64,000 bases of DNA from Bradysia coprophila. Lineage: Eukaryota; Arthropoda; Insecta; Diptera; Sciaridae. Each line of letters begins with the position of its first letter. Positions within the stretch are counted from its first letter, which is position 1. A program made the position numbers and the translations under genes. The stretch is from NCBI RefSeq assembly GCF_014529535.1, contig NW_023503608.1, positions 8,048,501 through 8,112,500 on the forward strand, given 5' to 3'. A model generated the notes under the pieces. The model ran no database searches, was not told the origin of the DNA, and worked only from the letters and a program-made list of their open reading frames with translations. Of this stretch, positions 37,310-50,389 are shown piece by piece.

Positions 37310-37815
37310 CGTTTTGATAAAAATTATCTACCAATATTTACGAAATCTACTTTTTGTAGGTAGGTAGGTTGATTATCGTCAAGTCTTGGAGGTATTTGGA
37401 CTCGGATTTTTAGTCAATGCAGATAAAACACTTGGATCTTTCAAATTTTAGAATTAGAAAACATTTCGAATTTCGAGAAAAACTCTACTGTAAAATAAGT
37501 CTGACGATTGCCTTCCATCCCTAGCCAACATTTTGCTATTGTATTTCCTCAACGTCAAAAAGATGTTCTTCTACAGAGTTGTTGTTATTAAAATTCTTTC
37601 GTACGAGATAGAAAAATCAATTTACCTTTATCTTACATACGGCCGCACGACAAATGCAAGAAAAGTTCGAGATCGACAAGAAAATGCACTGTAAATTAAG
37701 AAAATATTTCCTCGCTACGATCATTAAATCTAGTACTTCTTTAGTTTAACTGTATTTTTCTATATAAGAGTAAGATAACCATGGTCAGACCTCCCTCATA
37801 GTTTTTTTTTTTTTT
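37310..37815. other. No recognisable gene
   Basis: Upstream flank of the carboxypeptidase gene. No coding signal was seen. Confidence 0.5.
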
Positions 37816-38269
37816 GATACCAACATTGAAAAATGATACTTTCGCCCCGCATATGAAGGGCGAAAGTAAAAAAATGCATCCCACGGGGAGAAAGTACTTA
37901 ACGAAGAGCGAACGCAACTGAACGAACAGCGAAAGTGACTGACGTCACAGAAAATGAGAGAAATGAGTCGAGTTGTCAACAAAATCCGCTCATATTATGC
38001 AGAATACTTTGATCAAAATTGTAAAACACTGTGCGCCAGTGTTCTTATTGAAATTAGCATACAAAGTTGATACTTTTTGTTACTGAATGATTTGTTAGTT
38101 ATATCTTAATTTTTGTGTGTGTTATTGTTGTGATAGCTAAATTATTACATTTTTCATATACCAGGGGGCTGCCGCCCCCTGGACCCCCGCATTTTCTGGC
38201 TAAATGCCTTTTTATTTCAACATTTTGTTGCGATGTTTGCGATACGTATCAATTTTCAATGTTGGTATC
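37816..38269. mobile_element. 454-bp TIR element (MITE)
   Basis: The termini GATACCAACATTGAAAAATG and its inverse partner at 38246-38269 match at 23 of 24 positions. They are flanked by a T-run on the left and an A-run on the right that extend the symmetry. The interior contains a GC-rich perfect palindrome, CCAGGGGGCTGCCGCCCCCT (about 38163), and a second hairpin, CTTTCGCCC with GGGCGAAAG. It is non-coding. Confidence 0.82.
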
Positions 38270-38457
38270 AAAAAAAATAGTATGAACGACTCGGGGCAAA
38301 AGTAACTCTCGCACACGGTTGAATTTTTTTACTTTCGCCCCTTGTCATTCAATGTACTATTTCATCTATCGATAACAGATGATTATATCTGTGTTGTAGT
38401 ATTGTGTTTTCTTCCTTTCTTCGTCAGATCTTCTAGTATGCATGAGTGTTTAGTAAT

Positions 38458-38491
38458 TAAATCTGATCTGATCTGATCTGAATCTGATCAT
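38458..38491. repeat. ATCTG pentanucleotide repeat
   Basis: Several head-to-tail ATCTG units with one AATCTG variant. Confidence 0.8.
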
Positions 38492-41400
38492 AATTAATTG
38501 ATGATTAAATTTTTCGTGTATAAAACTCCAAAAAATGTGTATCCTGACATTTTCATTTACCCCAAATGTCAGCCTTTCCAAGAGAAGGCGGTAACCTAGA
38601 TTGGCGCAACGACGTGAAATACCCACCGCTCTTCGACTCTACAGATATTTCCGACCCTGAAATGGAGAAAATACTGATTAGCACTATAATATTGAGTCTA
38701 TCGATTTCAACAATGAAACACAATTTTTATATAGACTGAAGCTTTTTAACATGTAATCTATTGAAAATTGGGATCTAATCTATAGTTAAGACAACGAAAA
38801 ATACTTTTATTTTAGAAAACAAGTTATGGTAAAGGTGTGTCAAATTGCGTTGTTTTGGTTTAAGAAAGTTAGTATAGTAATGATCTTTGGCTAGCTACAC
38901 CACTTTGACAGAATTACCTTCTTTGTCTGTTCAGATAGAAGGAAAGAATACGGTCAAAGTAGTGGAACTGGTTAAAGTTATGTACTTTTTCTGCTGTTTG
39001 ATTCAAAATCTATTACTTCAATATTTCAATTTCCTCGCTTATTCTTTTCGTTGCTGACGATAATGAGGAAGTCGCTACAATTTTAAGTGGAAGCGTAATC
39101 TTTCATACTTACTTCACTCAGTACCCTTTAAATTACCATAAATTAGAGTTGGACGGGACAACCATAATTCAATTTCATTAGAGTAAACAGGATACAAGTA
39201 TAAGCATCCACAAATCTCGAGACATTTCAAGTTACAGAAGCTTTAGCCATTGTCTTAATTTAAGCTTGAGTTTAGTTCTTGTGCCGGCATCCTTCTTAAA
39301 ATTATCATTTTCCAGAGACAATAGAAATGCTCACCAAACAAATTACCAATCAATCTTTGTGACTGTGATACAATCGAAATCCTCTTACAAAGTTATTGAA
39401 TTATTATTATTGATATTATCGCACATTCCCTCAAGAACACACGTCGTTCTGATAAATTGATTTTCGACCGCAAATTAACAACCATAAATAATCCTTAAAT
39501 TTAATTAGCAATTTCATATTCACAACAACTGGTTTAACACCTCAATATTTCGGTTTTCATTTTGAAAACAATTTTTTTTTTGAACACCCATCTATATAGC
39601 AATGCATGCAATAAGAAACGAACGACTAATCTTTTGTTTTAATGTAAATTTTCCCCGAAAAAGATTTATTGGGTGGTAAATCTCATATAAGCCAATTTGT
39701 TATTTACCGACTGTAATTTTGCTCCATTCATACGTTTTTGTATGTTTTGCAATGTGTGTTATACAATGGAAATGCGAAAATCTTCTTTATATTTTATGGT
39801 TTATAAGAACCCTATACATAGATGGAGATAGGGTTTTATTGGAATGAAAGGTGTATAGGAATTTAAGGTATAGAGCTTTGAGCAAAAACGAAAGGTAGTT
39901 CTGTGCTATATATGTATACACAGCAACGATCCCATTATCCATTCCAATCGCAATTTCTATAAAATGGCAACAGAATGTTAAATTCACCGTGAATACAAAA
40001 GCCACTAGTAAATTTAATTAAATGAGATCAATAAGTTTATATTGCGAAGATTGAATCGACAGCATGTACATGAAAATGTTCGCTTGAAGGTACCTACCTA
40101 ATGTGTATTGTTACTTACATTACTTTTAAAAGATTCTTTTACGCTGTGTGTGAAAGAGAAATTTCGATTGATTGAATTAGTTTCGAGTTCTGTCAGTGAT
40201 GTTAGTCTTCTTCATCATTATTGTTGTCATTAGAATTCGATGTCGCGTTATGACTATCGATTTTCACGATTTTCACGATAATAAAGAAACAATCAAAATT
40301 TTACGTTTCTTTTACTTACCTGTATGTCGTTTATGTCACAACAAGTTTTCTAGCGCTATCAGGTTTAAAAAACTGTTGGTACGTTAGGTGGTCGAGTCAT
40401 CTGGCTTACTTTATAGGAAAATGTAAATATGTTGAGAAATCAGTCAATCCCCAAGTGGTTAGTGAAGGTTGAGAAGACATATCTGGTCTGGTGATTCTGG
40501 TGAACTTTAAATAGAACTTTAGACCTAATACTATCGTCTTTAGAAACTGCCTCTAAAGTAGACTTTCGTATAACTGATAGAAGAAAACAGTAGAAGCAAA
40601 GAGGTAATAACAGATGGCCTTGTTTCCAACCGCGGAAGCAACGCCATCTGTTTTTAATTCTGTGCCTAAAAAACCTATAGAGCATTTAGAACTTGTCAAA
40701 TGGATTCTGAGATATTTGTTATTGTCTAACTTTACGGTTACAGCGATGCCATTGGTAGATCTGTAAGTACATACCTATATGTACATCCTTATGTACAAAA
40801 TTCTAATGAAAAGTGACAATGAAAGCAATCAATTTTTCAACACCCACAGATAGATGTTTCTCATTCGGCACAAACACATGTACGGCTTTGCGCACCTGGT
40901 GAATTGTACTATTCAACAGGTCCCACATTCCATTTTAATGATTGTGTATGGCCATATAAATGTAATTTACAATTGTAAAACATGTGGTAAGTCACGAAGG
41001 TCCAAATAATATTCGTTTCACTTATCTTCTCTCCGTATAAATGTACTTGATGCTGTTGTGTAATAGGTACTTCTATACACACGTAGACATGTACAATGAA
41101 TTGTCTAGCATATTCTAAATAGCGCCATGGGAGGCATTTACTGTGAACAAATTTCTGTTTGCAGAATTAACAATTCTCATCTAGGAAATTGAAAGAGATT
41201 TGCAATTATCTTAAGATCTTTTTCTTATGTGGGAGCGTATGCATTGACGCGTTGGAGTAGTCATTGCTAACACACGTTTTCTGTAGTCGTTTTATAAGAC
41301 TATATCGGTATGAGATAATAGCTATATATACCACAGAGTGAACATATGCACTAGATGGGTGGCCGTAGGCCAAGTGTGAAAATACACATCGTGTGTCTAA

Positions 41401-41510
41401 AAAACATTTCACAAAAAAAATTCAACGAAGATTTTGCTTTTCGTCACTATGCCATTACATTGACAAAAAAATGCTTTTCTTATTGACCTGCGCTCTAGCA
41501 CTGAAATTCC
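38492..41510. other. No recognisable gene
   Basis: 3 kb of AT-rich non-coding DNA. Open frames are under about 85 codons and lack motifs. Confidence 0.55.
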
Positions 41511-41595
41511 TACTTTTCGTCACTGAGTTGTGAAAATAACTATTGCCACTCGGAGGTATAAATACCTATTTTCTCAACTCAGTGATGAAAAGTGA
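41511..41595. repeat. Imperfect hairpin
   Basis: CTTTTCGTCACTGAGTTGTG on the left pairs with CTCAACTCAGTGATGAAAAG on the right. The loop is about 25-30 nt. Related TTTTTCGTCACTATG sequence lies just upstream at 41437. Confidence 0.65.
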
Positions 41596-41825
41596 AACTT
41601 CTGTTGTTTTTTGAGAAAAACGTTGTATGCAACTCAGTGCTAAATGCGTTTTTAGCTAAATACCTATTTCACATTTCGACTTTAGCCCGAAAACCACTGT
41701 AACACAAACCTCAACCTCGCCTTTGATCAACTAATGGTAGGAAAAAGAAATACCAAACTTTCTAGTCAATGCTCTTCCGTCATTTGCTTTGTATCTTTCA
41801 CAGCTAATTTCCTGATTCGATAATT

Positions 41826-41912
41826 CTTTTGTTTGCTTGCGGCTAGAGAACGTTTTATTGCTGTATCGTCCAAGTTCCGTTTTTCGCATTTTCGGGCCGC
41901 AAGCAAACAAAG
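41826..41912. repeat. Hairpin 1 of a double palindrome
   Basis: TTTGTTTGCTTGCGGC (left) and GCCGCAAGCAAACAAAG (right, 41896-41912) are exact complements, with a loop of about 50 bp. Confidence 0.8.
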
Positions 41913-41918
41913 CACCGT

Positions 41919-42029
41919 ACTGTCTCGCTGGGATCTTTGCTGTTGAGACGTGTGGGATTTAATCCTCGTCTTCCGCTTGAAGCACAAACTTCCCACACGT
42001 CTCAACAACAAATATCCCAGCGAGACAGT
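41919..42029. repeat. Hairpin 2 of a double palindrome
   Basis: The 39-bp left arm (from 41919, ACTGTCTCGCTGGGAT) pairs with the right arm 41991-42029 at 37 of 39 positions, with a 33-bp loop. It lies 6 bp from hairpin 1. Confidence 0.85.
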
Positions 42030-43420
42030 AATGTACTATTTTTAACCCCTAAAGCACTTAAAATGAATTGGCCTTGAAATACTATATTTGACGGAAGATC
42101 ATGATTAATAATGTGGCCTGTCTGTAGTCTGCTCGTTTTAGCTTTCAATCAACAACTCGGGGAACGGATTACACAGACCGAATACTACGAGTAAGTAATA
42201 CAAAATTCAAATTCATTTATTTTCTCATCTAAACCGAACATAATCCGGTTCGGTCATGAACCTTTTCGGGTTACCATAACCTTCAAGCTGGGAAAATATT
42301 CAATTAGTCGGTTATCTCAAATATCGACAATCCATAATTCCAATTAATCATTTTCATGGCTCGTATTACACAAGAACAACATGAAAGCAAGCCAACAGAT
42401 ACACTGACAAAAATAGGTTTAGTACTATACGGACAACAGAAAATAGTTCACCTTTCATAAACTTTCCTTCCATCGTGTATCCTTTTCCTGTTTATTTCTT
42501 CTTATTCTTTTTTCTTGTGCCTACACGTAATGATAATCATTTATTTCGAAAGTTATATGACGAATTTCATTATTACACAGCAGATTTTCTCGGCGGCCAA
42601 ATATAGTGGTTGCCATTATACCCGGCATATACATGTGTAACTACACCTCAACTTGTATATATAGTTTTATCTGAAATAAAAGGTTAAGAATCTTGGTGGA
42701 TGATAACACTGATAATCTAATAAATCATTAGCGTGATGTTTCATACAATAATTCCCTTGATCCACTTAACATCGGCCTTATCATCTTAATGATAAACTCC
42801 GACCTATAAGATATCCTCTTTTATGAACAACATAACATAGACAAGCCACTGCTGTTACAACTCATACATAAGCCGTATACACTCTTCAAAACTCCCCAAA
42901 GGCTTACACAACAACATAGTTTGAGACTTGAGTATAGTTTAAGTGGAAGACTTGGGTTGGAATATTATAGTCTCTTATGACTGAGGATATTTTATGTATT
43001 GAGATGGTGGATGGTGTGTATTTATATATATTTTTGTATTATGCTGTAAAGTTTGTGTCATGAACGAAATTTCAACAAAGTAAAATTGTCATATAGAAAA
43101 TAGATTTTCCCAGAGAATATAATATGTTATTGAAGGGTTTCTTAATTGAGTTCAGTTTACGAGTTTTCGGTTCCATTATTGCTTTAACTGTTTTTCATCA
43201 TTAGGTTTAAGTCATAAAAATATGTCTGGTTTTAAGATTCGTTCGAAAACGATCATCAGAAGTTTATTTTTTATTGATTAGAGTGTCTGAAAATATTTTC
43301 GATTTTATTGCACTGCATTTCGTGGTATAAAGGATTTGGCCTCTGAATCATAGCCACTTCTTTTGGTCGTCCAGATAAACAGCTTTGTCACGCAACCAAT
43401 TTCTTAAACGAAACACAATA
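42030..43420. other. No recognisable gene
   Basis: Non-coding AT-rich sequence between the double palindrome and the TIR element. No motif was recognised. Confidence 0.55.
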
Positions 43421-43966
43421 ATCGGGTGCGCGTTGTCGTTTCGCTCATATTGAACGTCAAAAGCGATTTTATGGCTGATTATCGTAGGTGGGTCGGCCAC
43501 GAACTCGAATCGCAATGCAAGCTGGGATCGGCCTGGTTTGGGGCTGGGAGCCGCCGTTAGCTAGAACTTCTTTCGGCTCTATAAAATTGAATTTTGATCC
43601 GAATTAAGTGGGAAAAAAATCCTGTGTTCCTTTAAACCTTTCTGCATACGAGAAAAATAAAAATGATTGAAAAAGTATGCAGGTGGCGCTGTAATTTAAG
43701 ATGGCGCCCATCAATACAAAAAAGTGTGTAAAATAGACACCATGTCAAAAATATTTCATTTTATATTTTTTAATAAATTTTCAAAAATCTAAATTTCGTA
43801 GAGCGAGAAGAAGTGTTAGGCAGCGTCGGCTCCCTAGACCAAACCAGGCCGATCCCAACTTGCCAACATCGCGATTCGAGTTACTGGTCGACTATAATCA
43901 ACCATAAAATCGCTTTTCACATTCAATATGAGCGAAACGGCTTTTTTAGACAACTCGCACCCGACT
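43421..43966. mobile_element. 546-bp TIR element related to the 21.4-kb composite
   Basis: The ends ATCGGGTGCGCGTTGTC and GACAACTCGCACCCGACT are inverse copies. The arms of about 170-180 bp pair through TTTCGCTCATATTGAA and AAAGCGATTTTATGG. The whole element aligns, in reverse orientation, with the two outer parts of 21374-23936 and lacks that element's 2-kb centre. It is non-coding, hence non-autonomous. The duplicated target site is unclear. Confidence 0.88.
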
Positions 43967-44398
43967 ACAAGTCCTCAGTACGAATTTGGTCTAATTAAGG
44001 GTTAAATTTTAAATTCGTCATGCCACGGTCATCTTTCGATATTTAAAGCTAACAATCTTGAAATCCTTTCTTTGACAAATTGAAGAGAATAAATGATGGA
44101 TCTTAAGTAAAGATGACTTTCGCGTACATTTTCAACCTCGTTTTTAACAAAAAGATATTGGTATAATACAGTGAGCGGCATCCAACTTTGTACTGAGGTT
44201 TACACCATACACCCCATCTGATACTTATTCCTACAAATTCTTAGAAGGATGTAATACGCGCTTGACAGTGATAACAGTAGATTTCGTCCTTGTTTACAAC
44301 TTTTTGTTTTGCCAATAGTGGTGTTTGCAGCTCGAGTTGAAGACGAGGAATACACAAACACAAGGAAAATACCAAAGCTCTACTCAATTACGTAAGTT
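43967..44398. other. No recognisable gene
   Basis: Non-coding spacer without visible structure. Confidence 0.5.
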
Positions 44399-44486
44399 AT
44401 TTTACTCAATAAGCTTTCGGGAAATGAGTTTTAACGCTCTTGTCAATGAAGTAATGACTCATTTTCCGGGGGTTAGTGAGTAAAAC
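44399..44486. repeat. Imperfect hairpin with TTTTACTCA ends
   Basis: TTTACTCAATAAGCTTTCGG on the left pairs loosely with CCGGGGGTTAGTGAGTAAAA on the right. ATTTTACTGACAAATGTCG near 47610 has similar ends. Confidence 0.5.
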
Positions 44487-45748
44487 CATGTAGCCATGAG
44501 TGTGACTGGAAAACGTTTTGAGTGTGGCCAAATGCGCAACGCTTCTAGAATAGAAAACCTGTTTTTATATGTCGTACGTACGGGTCTCCCGCAATACCGC
44601 CTGAAACTTTTCCTCTATTTTATATTGTTTCGTAATATGAAAACTAAACTGCAAATTCAACAACTGAACTGAAAATTGTTCAAAATTTAACTAAATCAAC
44701 CCCTCCTCATATGTACACATTTTCATATATGTATAATGTAACGGCAAACACAATTTATTTATGTGTGTTATTTATGAGAATCGTTAGAACGAGAAAAAAC
44801 CATTTTGGGAAATGTTAAAATAAAATAAAAAAAGAAGAAGAAAATGAAACGATTTAATTGAAATTAATGGAACCAATTTGGATTAAGTAAAAGCAATAGC
44901 CTAAAAAGAGATTTACGGTCCTTTGATGTTGTTTATTTTAATTTTGTTGAGAAAGTATTTTTTAAGGGATAATGACTGAAGTTTTTAATAATTTAAAGTT
45001 TGTTTTAGGATGGTTACGTTGGTGTATGCTTCATGTTAGTTTTTTTTTTCTTTATCTTTAAATATTTGATTTTCTGAATCTACAAGGGATTAATTGGTAT
45101 GAAGGAGTTTTTCATGTTTTAAGAAAGATTTAACTTAATTAAAAAAAGACCGTCAGCAAATATTTTTCTACAGACCAGTCATTAGCTTAAAGCTTCTGTT
45201 AATGTCGTGTATTGATACACGTACAGAATATAGCTATTTTCGATCCATGTTTCGAAACAAAGACAACAAAAGCGAATGGACGAAATCGAACCAAATTTTA
45301 CTCAACAACAAAGCAAAACAAATTTTGATAACATGTAATAAAGTCCTATTTATCTGCTGAGCGAAACATACCGTTGAATGATAGTTATTTGTTACCCTAG
45401 GGAAAAAAAGTTGGAAATTTAATTTCGAGGTAGTTGTTTGTGTCAGAGCTGACAAAATGAAATTTTCCTCTCTTTTCCCGAGGTTTACACACACAACGTT
45501 TTTCCCAACAAAGGCATCCGAAGTTTTCGCTGGAGTGAGAAAATAATTATCGCCTCCGTTGATCAACAGTTATTTACATAGAAGAGATAAGAAGTTGATA
45601 ATTAGAGTTCTAGTGTGAATTTGGTTGATCCGAGGTGAGGCTGAGGTCAATAAACACACGAAAACGAGAATTTTTATTTTTATCCCGAGTTATGTAATGG
45701 ATTTTACATGCCTTTGAAACTTAAACCAATTATTTTGTTTTCCCTAGG
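44487..45748. other. No recognisable gene
   Basis: Non-coding sequence. A 110-codon minus-strand frame (45234-45566) has no recognisable motif. Confidence 0.5.
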
Positions 45749-46629
45749 CAGGGCCTATTTTTCAAAAATGCCATTTCTAAAATTTCTCAAATTTCTTAAA
45801 TTTCTGAAATATTTCTCAAATTTCTAAAATTTGAGAAATTTGAGAAATTCTGAATCTAAAGCGTCAATTTCGATTTTTTATTGTCAAATTAGTTAAATTT
45901 GCATACTTTATTACTTTGTCATCCTGAAATTCACTAAAAAATAGTAAATACTTACAAAAACACTTATAAAAACGAGTCTTCAAACTTTTTTTGGAATTGA
46001 CTTGAAAAAAGAGGTCATTATTGATTTTTAAATCTTGACCTCGGAGTAGTGCGCAAGGTAAAAAAGTTGATTTTCAGACCCACATTTCCTTTTTCCTCAT
46101 TTCCACCACTTGCCATTTTTAAGCACTCGTTAGGGACCATTCTAATAGTGCACACTCTATTTATGGGGAGCCCTTAACTAGTGCTTAAAAATTGAAAGTT
46201 TTGTGATTATGGTCGATTTGTGAAAGATTTTTTATTTTCATTTTGTAGAATCGAACAAATTTGAATCGACCGATTTTCAGTTGAAACTTCACCGGAATAG
46301 TTTTGCGCAAGAGATGAGAACACCAATGTCTTAGCAACAAGATGTTATGTACTCCAGGATGAAAAAGTTCAGTAGGGTATCACTATTCTAGATAAAAATT
46401 ACTTCCATTTGAAAATGTGGACTATTGGGTTAATTTTTTTCCTTTCCCTTTCCCTATGTGGAAATCAACTTTCGCATGGGGCAGGTAGTAAACCAGAATA
46501 CATTGGAAGCTGCTACGTACTTCATTAACCCGGAAACTACTTTGTGATACTCGCAAACTCATTTGTGGCTTTTTGAGCAACTTGCGTCGGTAAATGTTTT
46601 TCGACAAGTGTAAATGTATACATCTTAGA

Positions 46630-46931
46630 GTAATTACTCTAAGGTATACAATACATCGACTTCATTTCGGATATAAAGACTCTACATTTGTCAAAAAGAC
46701 AGTTACAGGAACAAGTTGCTCAAAAACACACTTGAGAGTTTGCTTTATCACAAAATTGTTACCTCAGCATCCAGAGTAACCTATACTATTCAGATATTTG
46801 ACAAAATTTTCTGTCGGAGAAATATTTGTACTCTACAGAACTCTGTATTAGCGGGCGATTAGATTTATACTTGAATTAATTTGATAGGTAAATTGCTTAA
46901 AAGTATGAATCACTTCTTAAAATGGAGCTTA
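46630..46931. repeat. Direct repeat, copy 1 (about 300 bp)
   Basis: It starts GTAATTACTCTAAGGTATAC and ends TTCTTAAAATGGAGCTTA. Nearly identical to 47038-47335, with an offset of 408 bp and a few small differences (extra AATACA early; GCGGGCG versus TGCGGGCG). Confidence 0.93.
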
Positions 46932-47037
46932 TTTGCCCACCAATTTAGTAGGGAAAAACTCACACTATCAAATATTACGTTTTTCATGTTGGGACCACAA
47001 ATTTTACGTAATTCTGTTCGTAATTTCCTCTCTAGGT

Positions 47038-47335
47038 GTAATTACTCTAAGGTATACATCGACTTCATTTCGGATATAAAGACTCTACATTTGTCAAAAA
47101 GACAGTTACAAGAACAAGTTGCTCAAAAACACACTTGAGAGTTTGCTTTATCACAAAATTGTTACCTCAGTATCCAGAGTAACCTATACTATGCAGATAT
47201 TTGACAAAATTTTCTGTCGGAGAAATATTTGTACTCTACAGAACTCTGTATTATGCGGGCGATTAGATTTATACTTGAATTAATTTGATAGGTAAATTGC
47301 TTAAAAGTATGAATCACTTCTTAAAATGGAGCTTA
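47038..47335. repeat. Direct repeat, copy 2 (about 300 bp)
   Basis: Near-identical to 46630-46931. The 106 bp between the copies is unique, so this is a segmental duplication inside the hAT-like element. Confidence 0.93.
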
Positions 47336-47883
47336 ATACCCAGACTTGTGGCATTTTTAACCGAACTGACATACAATATAATTTCGTAAGTGGAAAAAAA
47401 AATTCAAAATTCAAAATTCAAAAATTTAATTTCTCGAAATATTGTAAGAAATAAAACTGGAGATTCTAAAAATAATTCACATATCCGAATCTAACTGACG
47501 ATCCCAAATACAAAGCCATCACTTCTAACTATCCTATATCCTATTGACTCATATAATTTGAACCACGCTAGTCAAAATAGCCATTCGGAAAGATGCACGT
47601 ATGCTATTTTACTGACAAATGTCGTCAGGTAATGAATCATTTCCCAGGGGTGCAAGGGAGTAAAATACCTTTTTTAAATTAAGTCATGTTGCATGTAAGC
47701 GTCCTGTAAGCACATTTTCACAATGAAGTAAAGTGTACGTTACCGCGTCCTGGCATGTAAATATTTTTTAGAAAGTACCTTTGAAATTACGTAAATATTT
47801 TCTTTATCATGACGAGTATGAAATTTCCAAAATTACTAAAAAATTTCTCAAATTTCTCAAACATTTTTGAAAAATAGGCCCTG

Positions 47884-48300
47884 TTCCTGGGTGTGTAATA
47901 AGCCACTTTCGACCCTAGGGAAAACAAAAGCATGTAAAATAACTTTGTTTACCTGCGTAACTAGGATAATTGACTTATTCATCCCGAATTGTTTGCTGAT
48001 AGAACGTATACTATGATCAATTCAGTTGTAATTCAAATAAAGGTGGTTGTAATCGAAATTCGTAGAAAAATAATCGTTTTCTCGTTTCGCAGTAAAAATT
48101 GGGGATTCAAATCGGGGAATAATTGGAAATTTCAACTGTAATCTGGTCGCAAAGATTCGCTCTTGCTGTAATTTCCTACATTTTCCCCTTGTTGAAGAAA
48201 TTTCTATTTCATATGTACAGTGTGATTGTTGACGCTTCGTCTGATAAAATTTCAGGTGAAAAATGTCAACTTTCTCCCTTCTGGGGAAGAAATAGTATAT
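47884..48300. other. No recognisable gene
   Basis: Right flank of the hAT-like element. CCCTAGGGAAAACAAAAG (47913) is an inverse match of the left flank TTTTGTTTTCCCTAGG (45733), so the hAT-like element may sit inside an older palindromic repeat. Confidence 0.45.
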
Positions 48301-48411
48301 TTCGTACCTAGCACTAAAAGTCTTTCTGAAAGGACTTTTTATTTAGTCCGTGGTACGAATAATATTTTTCATATTCGACGGAGGAAAAAGTGCGATGAAT
48401 TCGCACTTTTC
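48301..48411. repeat. Two adjacent hairpins
   Basis: The first (48301-48360) pairs TTCGTACC with GGTACGAA and contains an inner AAAGTCTTTC/GAAAGGACTTT stem. The second (48384-48411) pairs AAAAAGTGCGA with TCGCACTTTT around GAAT. Confidence 0.6.
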
Positions 48412-50389
48412 GGGTCCAAGGTATGAAATAGATATTTTCTCCACCAAACTGTCACCTTTGTTTTTGTTTTAAAAAAATGTGTAACAAATTGTTTTTGTTT
48501 CGTGGAGAAAAACGGCAAAATAGGAAATTCGCTCGATCCGCTCTGGTCGCAGAACTTATCTCTTCTTGAAATTTCATATTTTTGTCCCTGTGTAAACAAA
48601 TAATAATTTCACTCGAGTTGTCTGCCCGAAGTGTATAGACAAATTGTGACCGTTTCTGTCAGAAGCGAAAACTTCTATTTTCATACTTGAACCATTAAAT
48701 TAATATTACCTAGTCGATAGCCAGTACTATACTGAAGAGTCGATGGAAATTTTATGTTCAAAACTCGAAAAGATTATAAATGAGCTCCCTCACATAATTG
48801 AAATTTTATAATCGCAAATTAATATTATTCAAATTGTTGATTGCTTCATGTATATAAGCGAAAATAAAGAAAAAAATATTCTTCTACTTCTTAAAAGCCA
48901 ACTTAACGTTCCCATTTTGATATACACCACTCCATGTACTACTTTACATTGTTGTTAATTTCATAAAAAATGCGCCCTTGGCTCCTCTTCAGTTTTTGAT
49001 TGAGAGCAAAATTCTTAAAATTAAATTGAAATCATAAAACCATTTTCCTTTTTGAGCCGATATATATTGTATTATAAAAACCGACGACAAAACATGATTT
49101 GCTCGGCAAAAAAGTCTTTGTACTCGTATAAGACGGGTATATGTATAAAAAAGGATGAAAAATCAAGGATTTAAAAGTTATAATATGGGTGGGTTAGTAT
49201 ATCCTTCCTATATTTTAGATCTTTTTTGCGAATAAAGCCATCATAACAATATTCGTTTTTAAATTATGGTCTCTTGTTGTACATTATTGAATTTAATTTA
49301 TTCACCTATTCATACACCGGAGTTCTCGAATTTCGTTTTTTTTTCGTATACTCCTGCCGTTTGCCACAGAGAAAAAGGACGATTTTAAATCAAATTTCAT
49401 ATTATCAATGAACATCAGGAAGGGATTTTTCAATAAATCATTTTTTTTAGAAATACATCTACCATTCACCATTTACCTTTGATACAAGGACATCGTGATG
49501 AGTATAGAAAAAAAAACATATTTTCTATTCCGGATCGTATCAAGCAACATTTTCGTATAATCTGTCCTTCTGAAACTTTAATTATTCTCGTCAATCCGTT
49601 CAATATTGATATTATGACCGTCACGGATAGTTTTTTCTCGATAATGAAAAAGAATTCAGTTTTCACTCTTGTTACGTTCTTTAAAAGGTTTTGCCTTTGT
49701 TTGGATCGCCCTACAGGCACAGTGGTACCGTATTAATATTGTTCTTGGTAAGCTTGTAATAATATTACAATGTAATATGCATGTACCTATATTGTACACA
49801 TTGAGTATTGAGTAGCCCGTAGATAATGTACGTTTTGTGCACATTCTGTACATTATTCAACATCCAACAGCATTGCACATCAGTGTTCATCTTGTTAGAA
49901 TCGATATCTTGTACGAGGATCCACGTAATTCGCGTATAGTGTACGCATATCATATAAATAACAATTCAAACAGGACATGTGTTATAAGTTATAAAGGGAC
50001 TAAAGGGATACAACTTGACTCATGTTTCTTTGTATTTTTTAAATTTTCATTGACTGATGAAACATCAAAGATTCGCCCAATATAAAATACGCACAAAGCA
50101 AGACTTGGTGCACACATTTATTTATTGTTGCGTTGAAAAAAATTTGTTAATAACAGGTTATGGGCCCAGAGCACACAGTGGATGGAGTTATAAAAAGAAG
50201 GTTCATGAAATGGAAGTAAAATTACGAAAGTTTGTTTACCACCTTCGGAGCAGCACTGAAGGGGAAAGTAAATTGGATAGGAATCTGCACGATTGGAACT
50301 TGGGAAACAATTGGAATTTGATGGACAATTGGAATAATTCGACGGAATAAAAGCCATAGCCCAGCTGACATTCATGTGGAAAATGGAAT
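48412..50389. other. No recognisable gene
   Basis: Non-coding AT-rich DNA. Short frames near 49.5-50.4 kb have no motif. Confidence 0.5.

Larger units (their letters stand above)
45749..47883. mobile_element. hAT-like non-autonomous element, about 2.1 kb
   Basis: The left end CAGGGCCTATTTTTCAAAAA and right end TTTTTGAAAAATAGGCCCTG are exact inverse copies of the kind used by hAT transposons, which start CAGGG. The flanking octamers TCCCTAGG and TTCCTGGG agree at 6 of 8 positions, as an aged 8-bp target-site duplication would. TTTCTCAAATTTCT runs occur just inside both ends. No transposase frame exists. The centre contains an internal duplication. Confidence 0.8.

Noticed and set aside
45234..45566. 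110-codon minus-strand frame
   Set aside because: No motif, and no plausible splice partners.
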